Assembly (NCBI RefSeq): GCF_900167535.1
Contig: NZ_FUYE01000012.1
Coordinates: forward strand, 1-64,000
Origin: Prosthecobacter debontii
GTDB lineage: Bacteria; Verrucomicrobiota; Verrucomicrobiia; Verrucomicrobiales; Verrucomicrobiaceae
DNA: 64,000 nt
Direction of reading: 5' to 3'
Translations under genes and position numbers: made by a program
The notes under the pieces: generated by a model
Databases searched by the model: none
What the model saw: only the letters and a program-made list of their open reading frames with translations
Told to the model about the DNA's origin: nothing
Part shown: in pieces, positions 17,994-27,308 of the stretch
Layout of the letters: the number at the start of each line of letters is the position of its first letter
Position numbering within the stretch: the stretch's first letter is position 1

Positions 17994-19711
17994 AGATCAC
18001 ACGCAAACAACACGCCAGCATGTTCGGCCCAACGGTGGGCGATCAGGTGCGCCTCGCCGATACGGAGCTCTTCATTGAAGTGGAGCGGGATCTCATCGCG
18101 GAGAAAGGGGGCTACGGCAACGAGGTCAAGTTTGGCGGAGGCAAGGTCATCCGCGATGGCATGGCGCAGTCGTGCTTGGCCCTGGATGCCGAGTGCCTGG
18201 ATCTGGTCATCACCAACGCGACGATTTTAGATGCCGTTCAAGGGGTGATCAAAGCCGATATTGGGATCAAGCATGGTCGCATTGTTGGCATCGGTCATGC
18301 GGGTAATCCTCTGCTGCAGGATGGCATTGATATGGTGATCGGCGCGGGCACGGAAGTGATCGCCGGTGAGGGATGCATCATCACCGCTGGGGGCATTGAC
18401 ACCCACATTCACTTCATTTGTCCTCAGCAGATCGATCATGCTCTCGCCAGTGGCGTCACGACGATGCTCGGTGGAGGCACAGGTCCGGCCCATGGCACCT
18501 ATGCCACCACATGCACACCTGGGATCTGGAACATTCATCGCATGCTGGAGGCGGCGGATGAGTATCCGATGAATTTGGGCTTTTTAGGCAAGGGCAATTG
18601 CTCCACACCTGCTCCGCTCCGCGAGCAGATTTTGGCAGGAGCGATTGGCTTGAAATTGCATGAGGACTGGGGCACCACACCTGCGGCGATTGATACCTGT
18701 CTGGGGGTCGCCGATGAATTGGATGTGCAGGTGGCGATCCATACGGATACGCTGAATGAAGCTGGCTTTGTGGAGAGCACGCTCAATGCCTTCAAAGGAC
18801 GCACGATCCACACCTATCACTCGGAGGGGGCTGGCGGTGGTCACGCTCCCGACATCATCAGGGTGTGTGGTGAGGCCAATGTCTTGCCCTCCTCAACCAA
18901 CCCGACACGCCCCTTTACCATTAACACCATTGATGAGCATCTGGACATGCTCATGGTCTGCCATCACCTGGATTCCAAGATTCCAGAGGATGTGGCGTTT
19001 GCGGAATCTCGTATCCGTCCTGAAACCATTGCGGCGGAGGATTTGCTGCATGACCTCGGAGCGATCTCGATGATGTCGAGCGATAGTCAGGCCATGGGAC
19101 GACTTGGCGAGGTCATCACTCGCACGTGGCAGACAGCGCACAAGATGAAGACCCAGTTTGGCAAGCTGGATGGTCCTGAGCATAACGCCGCCGATAACTA
19201 CCGTGCGCTGCGTTACATCGCCAAATACACGATCAACCCGGCTCTTACGCACGGCATCGCTCATGAAGTGGGCAGCATCGAGGTCGGTAAGCTTGCGGAC
19301 CTGGTGGTATGGAAGCCGATGTTTTTCGGAGTGAAACCAGAGGTCGTGCTGAAAGGCGGCATGATCGCCATGGCCAACATGGGCGATCCCAATGCCAGTA
19401 TCCCGACTCCACAGCCGATGTTTTACCGGCCTCAATTCGGTGCGCATGGACGCGCGAAGTTCAATACCAGTATCACCTTTGTGAGCCAAGCAGCGCTATC
19501 TAGCGGAGTGGTCAAGCAGCTCGGTGTGTGTAAGAAACTGAGCGCTGTGCAAACCTGCCGAACGGTGAGTAAGCGCGACATGCTCTGGAACAATTACCTG
19601 CCCAAAATCGAAGTGGATCCAGATACCTACACCGTGAAAGCCGACGGCCGAGAACTCCGTTGTGAACCCGCCAGTGTCTTGCCCATGGCCCAGCGGTATT
19701 TCCTTTTCTAG
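17990..19711 (+). CDS. ureC: Urease subunit alpha (catalytic)
   Basis: Catalytic subunit hydrolysing urea to ammonia and carbamate, 573 residues. Nickel ligands and active-site residues are all visible: H139 and H141 in IDTHIHF, the carbamylated lysine K222 in [10 protein letters not shown]251, H277 in [12 protein letters not shown], and the flap C324-H325 in MVCHHLD. The enzyme therefore looks intact and active. It begins inside the ureB stop codon. A toxin-antitoxin pair, not an accessory gene, follows it. Confidence 0.97.
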   Translation: MKITRKQHASMFGPTVGDQVRLADTELFIEVERDLIAEKGGYGNEVKFGGGKVIRDGMAQSCLALDAECLDLVITNATILDAVQGVIKADIGIKHGRIVGIGHAGNPLLQDGIDMVIGAGTEVIAGEGCIITAGGIDTHIHFICPQQIDHALASGVTTMLGGGTGPAHGTYATTCTPGIWNIHRMLEAADEYPMNLGFLGKGNCSTPAPLREQILAGAIGLKLHEDWGTTPAAIDTCLGVADELDVQVAIHTDTLNEAGFVESTLNAFKGRTIHTYHSEGAGGGHAPDIIRVCGEANVLPSSTNPTRPFTINTIDEHLDMLMVCHHLDSKIPEDVAFAESRIRPETIAAEDLLHDLGAISMMSSDSQAMGRLGEVITRTWQTAHKMKTQFGKLDGPEHNAADNYRALRYIAKYTINPALTHGIAHEVGSIEVGKLADLVVWKPMFFGVKPEVVLKGGMIAMANMGDPNASIPTPQPMFYRPQFGAHGRAKFNTSITFVSQAALSSGVVKQLGVCKKLSAVQTCRTVSKRDMLWNNYLPKIEVDPDTYTVKADGRELRCEPASVLPMAQRYFLF

Positions 19712-19762
19712 AGCCTTATTTTATCCATTGTGGAGATATCCATCACTGACATAATATGAGGA

Positions 19763-19999
19763 ATGATTCTGGAAACCATTCCCGAGATTCAGTCGCTCAC
19801 GGTCGATCAGAAACTTCGACTCGTCTGGGAGATTTGGAATGATGTTTCGAGAGATGCATCGCTATCTCCCAGATCTGAATCGTTGCTTGCTGAGCGACTT
19901 GCTGAATATGACGCCAACCCTACTGCTGTCCGCACCACGGATGAAGTCACTGCTGGTATTCAACGTCTCAAGCAGAGATTGGCTTCAGAGCGACCATGA
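19763..19999 (+). CDS. Addiction-module antitoxin (TIGR02574-like)
   Basis: 78-residue acidic protein of the putative addiction-module component family: ETIPEIQSLTVDQKLRLVWE followed by a helical tail with DEVTAGIQRLKQRLAS. It overlaps the RelE/ParE-type toxin gene by ATGA. GAGGA directly abuts the ATG. A weak promoter (TTGTGG 19728-19733, TAATAT 19752-19757, 18-bp spacer) would give an almost leaderless transcript, a low-confidence reading. The pair sits within the urease operon between ureC and ureE. Confidence 0.8.
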   Translation: MILETIPEIQSLTVDQKLRLVWEIWNDVSRDASLSPRSESLLAERLAEYDANPTAVRTTDEVTAGIQRLKQRLASERP

Positions 20000-20301
20000 A
20001 TCAGACCCTATGGACGCTTGGGGCAGAGATGGATGTCCAGGCCATTTACGAACGTCTCGAAGTATTGGAAGAGGGGATGGGCGATCGGTTTTATGGAGAA
20101 GTCTTGGCCGATCTCAAGTTATTGGAGGCGTTTCCAGAGATTGGCTCTCTGGTTTATGGAGACAGGCTTCGACGGGTCTTTGTTTTCAACCGCAACTATG
20201 GTCTCTACTATGTGGCCGAGAAAAGCAGGCTGGTGATACATGCCTTGTTAGATCTCCGGCAAGATCCGGATCAGATTCGGCGTCGTTTAGGGAGGGCATG
20301 A
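19996..20301 (+). CDS. RelE/ParE-family toxin
   Basis: 101-residue protein with the ParE/RelE fold signature: an N-terminal helix pair, LLEAFPEIGSLVYGDRLRRV, FNRNYGLYYVAEKSRLVIHALLDLRQDP and the terminal RRRLGRA. Family members poison either the ribosome (mRNA cleavage) or DNA gyrase; sequence alone does not settle which. Its start overlaps the antitoxin stop by 4 bp, the standard antitoxin-first order. ureE begins 4 bp after its stop. Confidence 0.82.
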   Translation: MNQTLWTLGAEMDVQAIYERLEVLEEGMGDRFYGEVLADLKLLEAFPEIGSLVYGDRLRRVFVFNRNYGLYYVAEKSRLVIHALLDLRQDPDQIRRRLGRA

Positions 20302-20305
20302 TGTC

Positions 20306-20737
20306 ATGATCTTAGTGCAACGAATGCTCTCGGAGACGTCCATGCGACCTGTCTCCGAGCAGGTGGAGCTTCTCGTCGAGCGACGGCTTTTTCTCAAGCG
20401 GCGTTGGCGTGGTGTGGCTGGGGATGGAACCGAGTTCGGTTTCGATCTCGAGTCACGACTGAAGCATGGAGGCGTGGTTTATCAGACCGAATCCGTGGAC
20501 TATGTCGTGCGCCAGGAGACGGAATTGGTTTATCAAATCCGCCCTGAAAATCCCGAGCAGGCGGCTTTGATGGGATGGAAGATTGGTAACCTGCATCTCG
20601 GTGTGCAGGTGATTGACGGGTTCATCCGCATCGTTCACGATACTGCTGTTCTCCAACTCTTTGAACGTGAAGGTTGGGCCTATGAAGAAGTTCACGTTGT
20701 GTTTAACCCCTTGCGTGTGACGGCCCATGCTTCCTGA
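20306..20737 (+). CDS. ureE: Urease accessory protein UreE
   Basis: Nickel-carrying metallochaperone that delivers nickel to the urease accessory complex, 143 residues. The core motif is recognisable as GWKIGNLHLGVQVIDG, with the conserved histidine of GNxH, and a typical C-terminal ACT-like half. It lacks the histidine-rich tail of Klebsiella UreE, so it should carry nickel only at the dimer-interface site. It starts 4 bp after the toxin gene and overlaps ureF by 11 bp. Confidence 0.88.
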   Translation: MILVQRMLSETSMRPVSEQVELLVERRLFLKRRWRGVAGDGTEFGFDLESRLKHGGVVYQTESVDYVVRQETELVYQIRPENPEQAALMGWKIGNLHLGVQVIDGFIRIVHDTAVLQLFEREGWAYEEVHVVFNPLRVTAHAS

Positions 20738-21398
20738 GTGGTTGCCTTGGTTACTACAGGTCAATGATTCCCAGTTCCCCTCGGGGGCCTATGCTCATTC
20801 CATGGGCTTGGAGGAACTTGTGCAGCGTGGCGTGGTGCAGAAGCCGGAGGATTTGGAGAGGTTTCTTCAGCATCAGATCATTCCCAGTCTGTTGGCCTTT
20901 GAATTGCCCTTTTTGGTGAAAGCCCACGCCTGTGCGGCTGCTGGGGACTATGCTGCTTTACGCCTGATGGATGATGAGTTGGAGGCCTGGAAATTAGCGG
21001 CGGAGTTGCGCCAAGCGAGCCGCCAGTTGGGTTCTCGGCGTTTGGCGCTGGTGCAGAAGCTGGATGCGGATCCTGCGCTTACCTCCTACGCGCAGAGTGA
21101 GGCTCCCTGTCATCACTTGATCGTGTGTGCCTTGGAGTTGAGACATCTTCCGGTGACGGCCGTCGTCTGTGCCTTCGCTTTGCAAACCATCAGTGGTTAT
21201 GCCATCAGTTCGATGAAACTCATCCGCCTAGGGCAGGAGCGCTGCCAGCTGATCATCCGGGGTTGCATGACCCTGATCGCTCCTCGTTTAGACGCCTTGA
21301 TCTCGACCCCGTCCGAACGTCTCGGCTGGTTCAATCCTCTTCTCGAAATCGCCTCGATGCGTCATGCACGGGCCAACGAACGTCTTTTCATTTCTTAA
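20727..21398 (+). CDS. ureF: Urease accessory protein UreF
   Basis: 223-residue all-helical accessory protein that, with UreD and UreG, activates urease and gates GTP hydrolysis. The conserved N-terminal QVNDSQFPSGAYAHSMGLEE motif is present, as is the C-terminal SMRHARANERLFIS. Length is normal. It overlaps the end of ureE and precedes ureG by 6 bp. Confidence 0.93.
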   Translation: MLPEWLPWLLQVNDSQFPSGAYAHSMGLEELVQRGVVQKPEDLERFLQHQIIPSLLAFELPFLVKAHACAAAGDYAALRLMDDELEAWKLAAELRQASRQLGSRRLALVQKLDADPALTSYAQSEAPCHHLIVCALELRHLPVTAVVCAFALQTISGYAISSMKLIRLGQERCQLIIRGCMTLIAPRLDALISTPSERLGWFNPLLEIASMRHARANERLFIS

Positions 21399-21404
21399 TT
21401 TAAC

Positions 21405-22016
21405 ATGAGCAATCCACGACCTTTACGGATCGGCATCGGAGGGCCTGTCGGCTCTGGTAAAACCATGTGTGTGCTGCGCCTCTGCCAATGGCTGAAGGAT
21501 GAGTATTCTCTCGCGGTCATTACCAATGACATCTACACCCGTGAAGATGCGGAGTTTTTGCTGCGCCAGAATATCCTGCCGGCGGATCGAGTCATGGGTG
21601 TGGAAACCGGCGGCTGTCCGCATACGGCGATCCGTGATGACATCAGCATGAATATGGCGGCGGTGTTGGAGTTGGAAAAGCGCCATGCGGATCTGCAACT
21701 GCTGATCATCGAAAGCGGTGGAGACAATCTCTCCGCGACCTATTCCCCTGAATTGGCGGATGTTTTCATCTTCGTCATCGATGTGGCTGAAGGGGATAAA
21801 ATCCCGCGCAAGGGTGGCCCCGCCATTCGCACGAGTGATTTGCTGTTGATCAATAAGATCGATCTTGCGCCCTATGTGGGGGCGGATCTTGACGTGATGG
21901 ATCGGGATGCCAAGCTGATGCGAGGTGAACGCCCCGTGATCTTTGCCGATATGAAATCGGAGAAGGGCAAGGATGCCTTGCTGGGATGGCTGAAAAAAGA
22001 GTATCTGTTTGTTTGA
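21405..22016 (+). CDS. ureG: Urease accessory GTPase UreG
   Basis: SIMIBI-class GTPase coupling GTP hydrolysis to nickel insertion, 203 residues. The P-loop GGPVGSGKT spans residues 12-20, the nickel-binding C71-P72-H73 is in [31 protein letters not shown] is present and the G4 motif reads NKIDL. No histidine-rich N-terminus is present. It lies in the ureEFGD accessory block. Confidence 0.96.
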   Translation: MSNPRPLRIGIGGPVGSGKTMCVLRLCQWLKDEYSLAVITNDIYTREDAEFLLRQNILPADRVMGVETGGCPHTAIRDDISMNMAAVLELEKRHADLQLLIIESGGDNLSATYSPELADVFIFVIDVAEGDKIPRKGGPAIRTSDLLLINKIDLAPYVGADLDVMDRDAKLMRGERPVIFADMKSEKGKDALLGWLKKEYLFV

Positions 22017-22071
22017 GTGACTGGGTGAATCCTTGGTTAGGTGCGGATGAAACCGCTGCTAGCCAGGGGCA

Positions 22072-22902
22072 TTGTTTGAATCAGATTTCTTTTTCGGCCT
22101 CATGCGTGGTCATCTCACTCTCACCGCTTCTGCCTATGACGATGGCCGGACTTATCTGAGCCAACAGTCTTTCCGTGCACCCCTGCACCTGAGTAAACCC
22201 CATGAGGATGCGGGGGCTTTGGTTGTGAATATCGTCAATCCGACAGCTGGTATTTTCGATGGCGATTGCATCGAACTAGCCGCTGAAGCGGAGAGCCGAG
22301 CTTCGGTGATCTTGACCACCCCCAGTGCCAGTCGCGTTTATCGCTCGCGCAGCGGAGGGCCAGCACGGGTCTTTCAAAAGTTCACGGCACGCTCAGGCTC
22401 TCATTTGGAGTTCTTTCCTGAGCCGTTCATTCCACAGGCAGGGGCACGTTATCAGCAGCAGACCGAGCTGCATGTGGAGGGAAGTGGGACCTTGCTTTAT
22501 TTTGACTGGCTGAGCCCGGGGCGAGTGGCCAGTGGTGAAGTCTTCCAATATGCCGAGCTGCTCTGGGATCTGGATGTCTGGTGTGATGGAGTCCTGGCGG
22601 CTCGAGAGCGTTATCGGCTTTCTCCAGAGGATGATAGCCTGGAGTCCATGCTGCGAATCAGTCCGCAGGCTCATTATCTGGGGTGTTTCTTTTTAGGGGC
22701 ACCTTCATTACCGGTAGAATCATTGGAGGCGCTTAATTCGCCGGAGGCTTATCTGGGGTTTGGCCCTCTCAAAACGGGTGGATACACGATCAAAGCGATT
22801 TGTCGCGATAGCCTCAGTGCTCGACGGGTCTTGCAGGATCTGCGTCGTCTATTATACACGGCCCTCGAGAAGCCGATGCCGACCTTGGGACGTTATCTTT
22901 GA
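22072..22902 (+). CDS. ureD: Urease accessory protein UreD (UreH)
   Basis: Scaffold protein that binds apo-urease and receives nickel from UreG. Conserved UreD features are VVNIVNPTAGIFDGDCIEL, LTTPSASRVYRSRSGGPARV, EFFPEPFIPQAGARYQQ and the C-terminal LGRYL. The start is uncertain: TTG at 22072 gives 276 residues, ATG at 22102 gives 266 (starting MRGHLTLTASAYDDGRTYLS). Many UreD proteins begin close to the latter. It closes the urease cluster; no clear terminator follows. Confidence 0.9.
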   Translation: MFESDFFFGLMRGHLTLTASAYDDGRTYLSQQSFRAPLHLSKPHEDAGALVVNIVNPTAGIFDGDCIELAAEAESRASVILTTPSASRVYRSRSGGPARVFQKFTARSGSHLEFFPEPFIPQAGARYQQQTELHVEGSGTLLYFDWLSPGRVASGEVFQYAELLWDLDVWCDGVLAARERYRLSPEDDSLESMLRISPQAHYLGCFFLGAPSLPVESLEALNSPEAYLGFGPLKTGGYTIKAICRDSLSARRVLQDLRRLLYTALEKPMPTLGRYL

Positions 22903-23132
22903 GAAGATGCTCAGCGGGGTGCGCCTGGGGAGGCGTGTTGGTGGATGCATATCGAAACTTTGGGCTCTTTTTTGAGTCTGGTTTCACGGTCTATCACTAG
23001 GTGATTTCCCCTGATTCCACCGAGTGGACACGATTCTTCAGAGTTGAGAGCGGCGATGGCGAAACCGCTGCCTAAAATCCTCTTGCACCTCCGCCCCTCC
23101 CACCGGAAGTCTGAGGCTCCATTTTCCCGACC
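22903..23132. other. Intergenic region, 230 bp
   Basis: I see no convincing gene here. The only structure noted is a short palindrome, ATCAC-TAG-GTGAT (near 22993), without a T-run. The promoter of the downstream aldolase/dehydrogenase gene should lie here but no clear motif stands out. Confidence 0.5.
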
Positions 23133-25106
23133 ATGCAAAGCCTTTGGAACGATACAGAAGCCGCCACCTTTGGAACCGACCTGCTGGGCCAGCGTGTTTA
23201 CACGAGCCGCTTGCTCGGTCGCAATCCAGCCTTGGTTCTGCATGGAGGGGGTAACACCTCCGTCAAAGTCACTGAAAAGGACTTCTTTGGAGATGATGTC
23301 GAGCTCTGCTATGTGAAAGGCAGCGGATGGGACCTCGCGACCATCGAGCGCGAAGGTTTCTCACCTGTGCGCATGGACGCTCTGATCAAGATGTCCAAGC
23401 TCGCTTCGATGAGTGATGCGGACATGGTGCTGCAGCAGAAGGCTGCCATGACCAACCCGAATGCCCCGGCGGCGAGCATCGAAGCCATTTTACATGCCAT
23501 CCTGCCATTCCGGTTCGTGGATCATAGCCACGCCAATGCGATCTCGGCGCTGACTTGCAATGCGGAGGGCGAAGCCCGTGTGAAGGAACTGTATGGCAAT
23601 CGCGTGATCATCGTCCCCTACGTGATGCCCGGCTTCATCCTGGCCAAGACGGTGGCGGATCTGATTTCAGGTCGTGACCTGCGTGCGGAAGGCGTGCAAG
23701 GACTCGTGCTGCTGAAGCACGGTCTGTTTACCTTCGATGACGATGCTCGTAAGAGTTATGAACTGCACATCGAGATGGTGACGATGGCCGAGGAATATCT
23801 GGCCCAGAAAAGTGGCCAAGCGGCTGCGGCTCAGACTGAGGCTGCGACCGATCTCAAGGCTCTGGCAACGCTGCGCCAAGCCGTTTCGAAAGTTCGTGGA
23901 TATCCCCAGATTGCGCGGTTGAATGCCAGCGCAGAAGCGGCCGGTTATGCGGGCTTGGCGGGTGTGGCTGAGTTTGGCACCCGTGGGCCCTTGACTCCGG
24001 ACCACAGCATCCGCACGAAACGCGCTCCGGCGTTCATCGGTGAAGACATTGCGGCTTCCGTGCAGAAGTATGCGGATGATTACAAAGCCTACTTTGACCG
24101 GAACGCTGCCGGTCACACCCAGCTCGATGCGGCCCCTCGGTTCGCCATCTGGCCTAACCAAGGCGTGGTGAGCTTTGGCGATACGCTGAAGGATGCTAAG
24201 ATCGTCGCTGATATTGCCGAGTCCACCGCAGCGACCGTGCAGTTGGCTGAGAAGGTCGGTGGTTGGGAGCCACTGCCTGAGAAGGACATCTTTGAAATCG
24301 AATACTGGGAGCTAGAGCAAGCCAAGCTGCGCAAAGGCCCTGCACGTAAAGTGCATCAGGGCAAGGTCGCCCTCGTGACCGGTTGTGCTGCGGGTATCGG
24401 TTTTGCCATCGCCGAAAGTCTGGCCGAGCAGGGAGCCCAAGTGGTGGGTCTGGACATTGACAAGGAGATCCCCGACATCATGAAGAAGATCGGTGGGGTC
24501 GGGATCGTGGTGAACCTGACGGAAGACCAGCCCGTGCAGGAGGCCATCGACTTTGTGGTCAGTGAATACGGTGGTATTGATATCGTCGTCAGCAACGCCG
24601 GCATCTTCCCCAAGAATGAGCATCTGGATGTGATGCAGCAGATGGATTGGGATCGCACGATTTCGATCAACCTGACCAGCCATCAGAAGCTGATGAACAA
24701 GGTCATCCCATACGTGAAGCTGGGCATCGAGCCGAGCATCATCTTCGTGGGCAGCCGTAACTTCAAAGCCCCCGGCCCAGGTGCTTCTGCCTACTCCTGC
24801 AGTAAGGCTGCGCTCACTCAACTCTGCCGTGTGGCGGCCCTGGAGCTCGCTCCCTGGAGAGTGCGCGTGAACATCGTGCACCCCGATGCCGTGTTCGATA
24901 CCAAGCTCTGGACCCCCGAGGCCCTTCAGCGCAGCGCTGAGCGCTACGGCATGACGGTGGATGAATACAAGACCAAGAACCTGATGAAGGTGGAGATCAA
25001 GAGCAAGGACATTGGCAACATGGTCTCCGCCATGGCATCGCCACTGTTTGCTAAGGTCACCGGGGCTCAGATCCCTGTGGATGGTGGCAATGATCGGGTG
25101 ATTTGA
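23133..25106 (+). CDS. Bifunctional class II aldolase / short-chain dehydrogenase
   Basis: 657-residue fusion. The N-terminal class II aldolase/adducin domain (about 1-240) shows VLHGGGNTSVKV and the metal-binding VDHSHANAISAL (about 128). The C-terminal classical short-chain dehydrogenase (about 405-657) has VALVTGCAAGIGFAIAE, SNAGIFPKN, the catalytic serine in FVGSRNF and YSCSK (about 554-558). This architecture is shared with rhamnulose-1-phosphate aldolase/alcohol dehydrogenase fusions of deoxy-sugar catabolism, but no rhamnose genes are nearby, so the sugar is unassigned. Confidence 0.87.
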   Translation: MQSLWNDTEAATFGTDLLGQRVYTSRLLGRNPALVLHGGGNTSVKVTEKDFFGDDVELCYVKGSGWDLATIEREGFSPVRMDALIKMSKLASMSDADMVLQQKAAMTNPNAPAASIEAILHAILPFRFVDHSHANAISALTCNAEGEARVKELYGNRVIIVPYVMPGFILAKTVADLISGRDLRAEGVQGLVLLKHGLFTFDDDARKSYELHIEMVTMAEEYLAQKSGQAAAAQTEAATDLKALATLRQAVSKVRGYPQIARLNASAEAAGYAGLAGVAEFGTRGPLTPDHSIRTKRAPAFIGEDIAASVQKYADDYKAYFDRNAAGHTQLDAAPRFAIWPNQGVVSFGDTLKDAKIVADIAESTAATVQLAEKVGGWEPLPEKDIFEIEYWELEQAKLRKGPARKVHQGKVALVTGCAAGIGFAIAESLAEQGAQVVGLDIDKEIPDIMKKIGGVGIVVNLTEDQPVQEAIDFVVSEYGGIDIVVSNAGIFPKNEHLDVMQQMDWDRTISINLTSHQKLMNKVIPYVKLGIEPSIIFVGSRNFKAPGPGASAYSCSKAALTQLCRVAALELAPWRVRVNIVHPDAVFDTKLWTPEALQRSAERYGMTVDEYKTKNLMKVEIKSKDIGNMVSAMASPLFAKVTGAQIPVDGGNDRVI

Positions 25107-25155
25107 TGGCTTAGAGCAGTCTTGATCTTCTCCGGTGCTCATTTAAACTGGTCCA

Positions 25156-25377
25156 ATGAGCACCCATCAACTCATGCATGAAGCGGAGGACCTGTCTTCT
25201 GAGGAACTCCGTGAATTGATCGGTCAACTGGTGGAACTGAAGAACAGCCGCTTGGCTCAGGAGCAAGCGGAAGGGAAAAGTGCGGTGGAATTGTTCCGCC
25301 AGCTGCAGCGCCAACTGCAACTGACGCCTGAAACTGCGGCTCAATGGAAGAGTGCGGTTGCTGAGGCGCGTGAATGA
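25156..25377 (+). CDS. Probable antitoxin partner of the PIN-domain toxin
   Basis: 73-residue, highly charged, helical protein rich in Glu and Gln (LSSEELRELIGQLVELKN, then QLQRQLQLTPETA). I recognise no known antitoxin DNA-binding domain in it. The call rests on position: it lies 9 bp upstream of a PIN-domain gene in the usual antitoxin-first order and has fitting size and composition. Confidence 0.6.
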   Translation: MSTHQLMHEAEDLSSEELRELIGQLVELKNSRLAQEQAEGKSAVELFRQLQRQLQLTPETAAQWKSAVAEARE

Positions 25378-25386
25378 ATTGCGGTC

Positions 25387-25758
25387 ATGGTCTATCTGGA
25401 CACCAATTTTCTGATCGATGCTTTGGTGCCTGGAAGTTCTCAGGAAGCTCAGGTTTTGCAGTGGCTAACGTCGGGTGAGAGTCTTCATGTGAGTACGTTG
25501 GTTTGGGGAGAGTTTCTGTGTGGTCCATTGTCTAGCGCTGCGGAAGTCCTGGCTCGCAGTTTATTTCCCATGGCAGAACCTTTGACCCGAACTGATGCCG
25601 AGATGGCTGCCCGACTTTTTAACGCCACCGGGCGACGGTCGAAAAGTTTTGCTGACTGCTGTATTGCAGCAGTCGCTATTCGCGAATCGGCTCAGTTGGC
25701 GACGAGCAATCGGAGCGATTTCTTGCCGATGACGGGGCATGGCTTGAGCTTGGCTTGA
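25387..25758 (+). CDS. PIN-domain ribonuclease toxin (VapC-like)
   Basis: 123-residue PIN protein with the four expected acidic residues: D5 in MVYLDTNFLIDAL, E42 in WGEFL, D90 in SFADCCIAAVA and D111 in SNRSDF. VapC toxins are magnesium-dependent RNases, often cutting tRNA or rRNA. The upstream 73-residue gene is the likely antitoxin. Length and motifs indicate an intact toxin. Confidence 0.87.
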   Translation: MVYLDTNFLIDALVPGSSQEAQVLQWLTSGESLHVSTLVWGEFLCGPLSSAAEVLARSLFPMAEPLTRTDAEMAARLFNATGRRSKSFADCCIAAVAIRESAQLATSNRSDFLPMTGHGLSLA

Positions 25759-25801
25759 TTTCCCGATAGCGCGTCATCCATCTCCGAGCGATAAAAGGGG
25801 C

Positions 25802-26662
25802 ATGCGTTCTGATTTCTTCCGTAAGCCCACCGGCTCCCGCACACCGCGCCCAGGTTCTGCCCAGGGGCCGCGTCCTGGCGGGGGGAAGCCTAGCGGTCCG
25901 CGACAGGATCGTAGTCAAGGTGGCACCTCCTGGGAAAAATCGGCGGATTGGTATGACCGGATTCTCGGGGAGCGCGGGTCGGAGCTGTATCAGGCGGTGG
26001 TGATTCCTCAGGCTCTTGATTTGCTCCAGCCTCAGCGTGGGGAATTCATTTTGGATCTCGGATGTGGGCAGGGCGTGTTTTCGCGCGCGATGGCCGATAA
26101 AGGCGCGAAGGTGACGGGGGTGGATGCCGCACCGACGCTGATCGCCAAGGCGAGAACCTATCAGAGCCGGACACCGATCCGTTATTACGATCGAGACGCC
26201 GCAGAGCTCGGTGGGTTGGGAGAGTTTGATGCCGCATCCGCCATCCTCTGCCTGCAAAACATGGAGCATCTGGATAAGGTGATCGCCGCGACCGCAGCGG
26301 TTTTAAAACCCGGCGGACGCATGCTCTGGGTGCTGAATCACCCGGCTTTCCGGATCCCTCGCCAGACCTCCTGGGGCCATGAAGAAGAGCGGAAAATTCA
26401 GTATCGTCGAGTGGACGCCTACAGCAGCACGCTGGGCATCCCCATCACCATGCACCCCGGCAAGGCGGACAGCGAGAGCACGGTCAGTTTCCACCGGAGT
26501 CTGGAGACCTTGACTGCGACAGGCTTCGCGGCGGGACTCAGCATGGTGGGATTGAAAGAATGGTATTCGCACAAAGAAAGCCAACCTGGGCCGCGTGCTC
26601 GTGCTGAAAACCGGGCTCGCAAGGAGTTTCCGCTGTTCCTGGCCATGCTTTGGCGAAAGTAA
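25802..26662 (+). CDS. SAM-dependent class I methyltransferase
   Basis: 286 residues. Residues 1-40 are a basic Pro/Gly/Arg-rich, probably disordered lead. The Rossmann methyltransferase domain follows, with motif I FILDLGCGQGVFSRA, the acidic GVDAAPTLI end of strand 2 and AASAILCLQNMEHLDKV. The substrate is not evident; the fold is the UbiE/small-molecule type. The last residues (ENRARKEFPLFLAMLWRK) suggest a complete protein. Confidence 0.82.
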   Translation: MRSDFFRKPTGSRTPRPGSAQGPRPGGGKPSGPRQDRSQGGTSWEKSADWYDRILGERGSELYQAVVIPQALDLLQPQRGEFILDLGCGQGVFSRAMADKGAKVTGVDAAPTLIAKARTYQSRTPIRYYDRDAAELGGLGEFDAASAILCLQNMEHLDKVIAATAAVLKPGGRMLWVLNHPAFRIPRQTSWGHEEERKIQYRRVDAYSSTLGIPITMHPGKADSESTVSFHRSLETLTATGFAAGLSMVGLKEWYSHKESQPGPRARAENRARKEFPLFLAMLWRK

Positions 26663-26703
26663 GTGCGTCACAACGTGGTTTTAAACGGCTAGCATTCTTT
26701 CCG

Positions 26704-27144
26704 ATGAAATACCTCGCTCCCGTCTGTTTCCTGGGTCTTCTCCTCGCGGCTTGTGCCAGTAAACCTGCGCCGGAAAGTCCGGTGGAGGCCCTGGCGGGGC
26801 GCGCCTATTTTGTGACGTATGTGAAGCCGATCTTTGAGTTGCAGTGCCTGCGCTGCCATCAGGGGGCCAATCCTCCGGCGGGTTTATCCCTCGTTCAGCG
26901 CAGTGGTGCGTTTGCTCCGAGAAAGAGAGATAAGGCTTACATCGTTCCTGGAGATCCTGAGGCATCGCTGCTTTACACGGCCGTGACGCGGGAGGGAACG
27001 CACCCTCTCATCATGCCGCGTCTGGACATCACCCTAACCGATGATGATATTGGTGCCTTGCATGAATGGATCGAAGACGGTGCATACTGGCCTGACAATC
27101 CAGACGGTTTTCTTCAACCCCGATACAACATCGAAAATCCTTGA
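26704..27144 (+). CDS. Cytochrome c-like lipoprotein (Planctomycete PSCyt1 type)
   Basis: 146-residue lipoprotein. The signal peptide MKYLAPVCFLGLLLAAC ends in a lipobox. The heme-binding CLRCH motif is in FELQCLRCHQGANPPAGLSL, followed by the family features PGDPEASLLYTAV, IMPRLDITLTDDDI and WIEDGAYWP. I chose the ATG at 26704 because it starts the signal peptide. A role in outer-membrane or periplasmic electron transfer is inferred. No redox partner gene is adjacent. Confidence 0.83.
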   Translation: MKYLAPVCFLGLLLAACASKPAPESPVEALAGRAYFVTYVKPIFELQCLRCHQGANPPAGLSLVQRSGAFAPRKRDKAYIVPGDPEASLLYTAVTREGTHPLIMPRLDITLTDDDIGALHEWIEDGAYWPDNPDGFLQPRYNIENP

Positions 27145-27308
27145 TTTGACAAGGTTTAGCGTGCGGGCAACTCCAAGTGATACAATTCTCACTAACTAGT
27201 TTTTTAGAGGCTCTGTCACAAAAATACCCACATGCGCCAGTTTGCGCGTAGCTGGCCTGAGGGTTGCTCGACAAGGTTATCCTTGTCCTAACCAACCGAC
27301 ATTTTTAC
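27145..27308. other. Intergenic region, 164 bp
   Basis: A lower-GC stretch separating the cytochrome and aminotransferase genes. A short imperfect inverted repeat (GCCAG ... CTGGC, about 27235-27256) is present. The sequence GAGGCTCTGTCACAAAAATA near 27208 resembles an insertion-sequence end only loosely. Nothing else is supported. Confidence 0.4.

Noticed and set aside
27205-27225. GAGGCTCTGTCACAAAAATA as a possible insertion-sequence end
   Set aside because: No matching inverted partner was seen nearby and the resemblance to known IS ends is loose.
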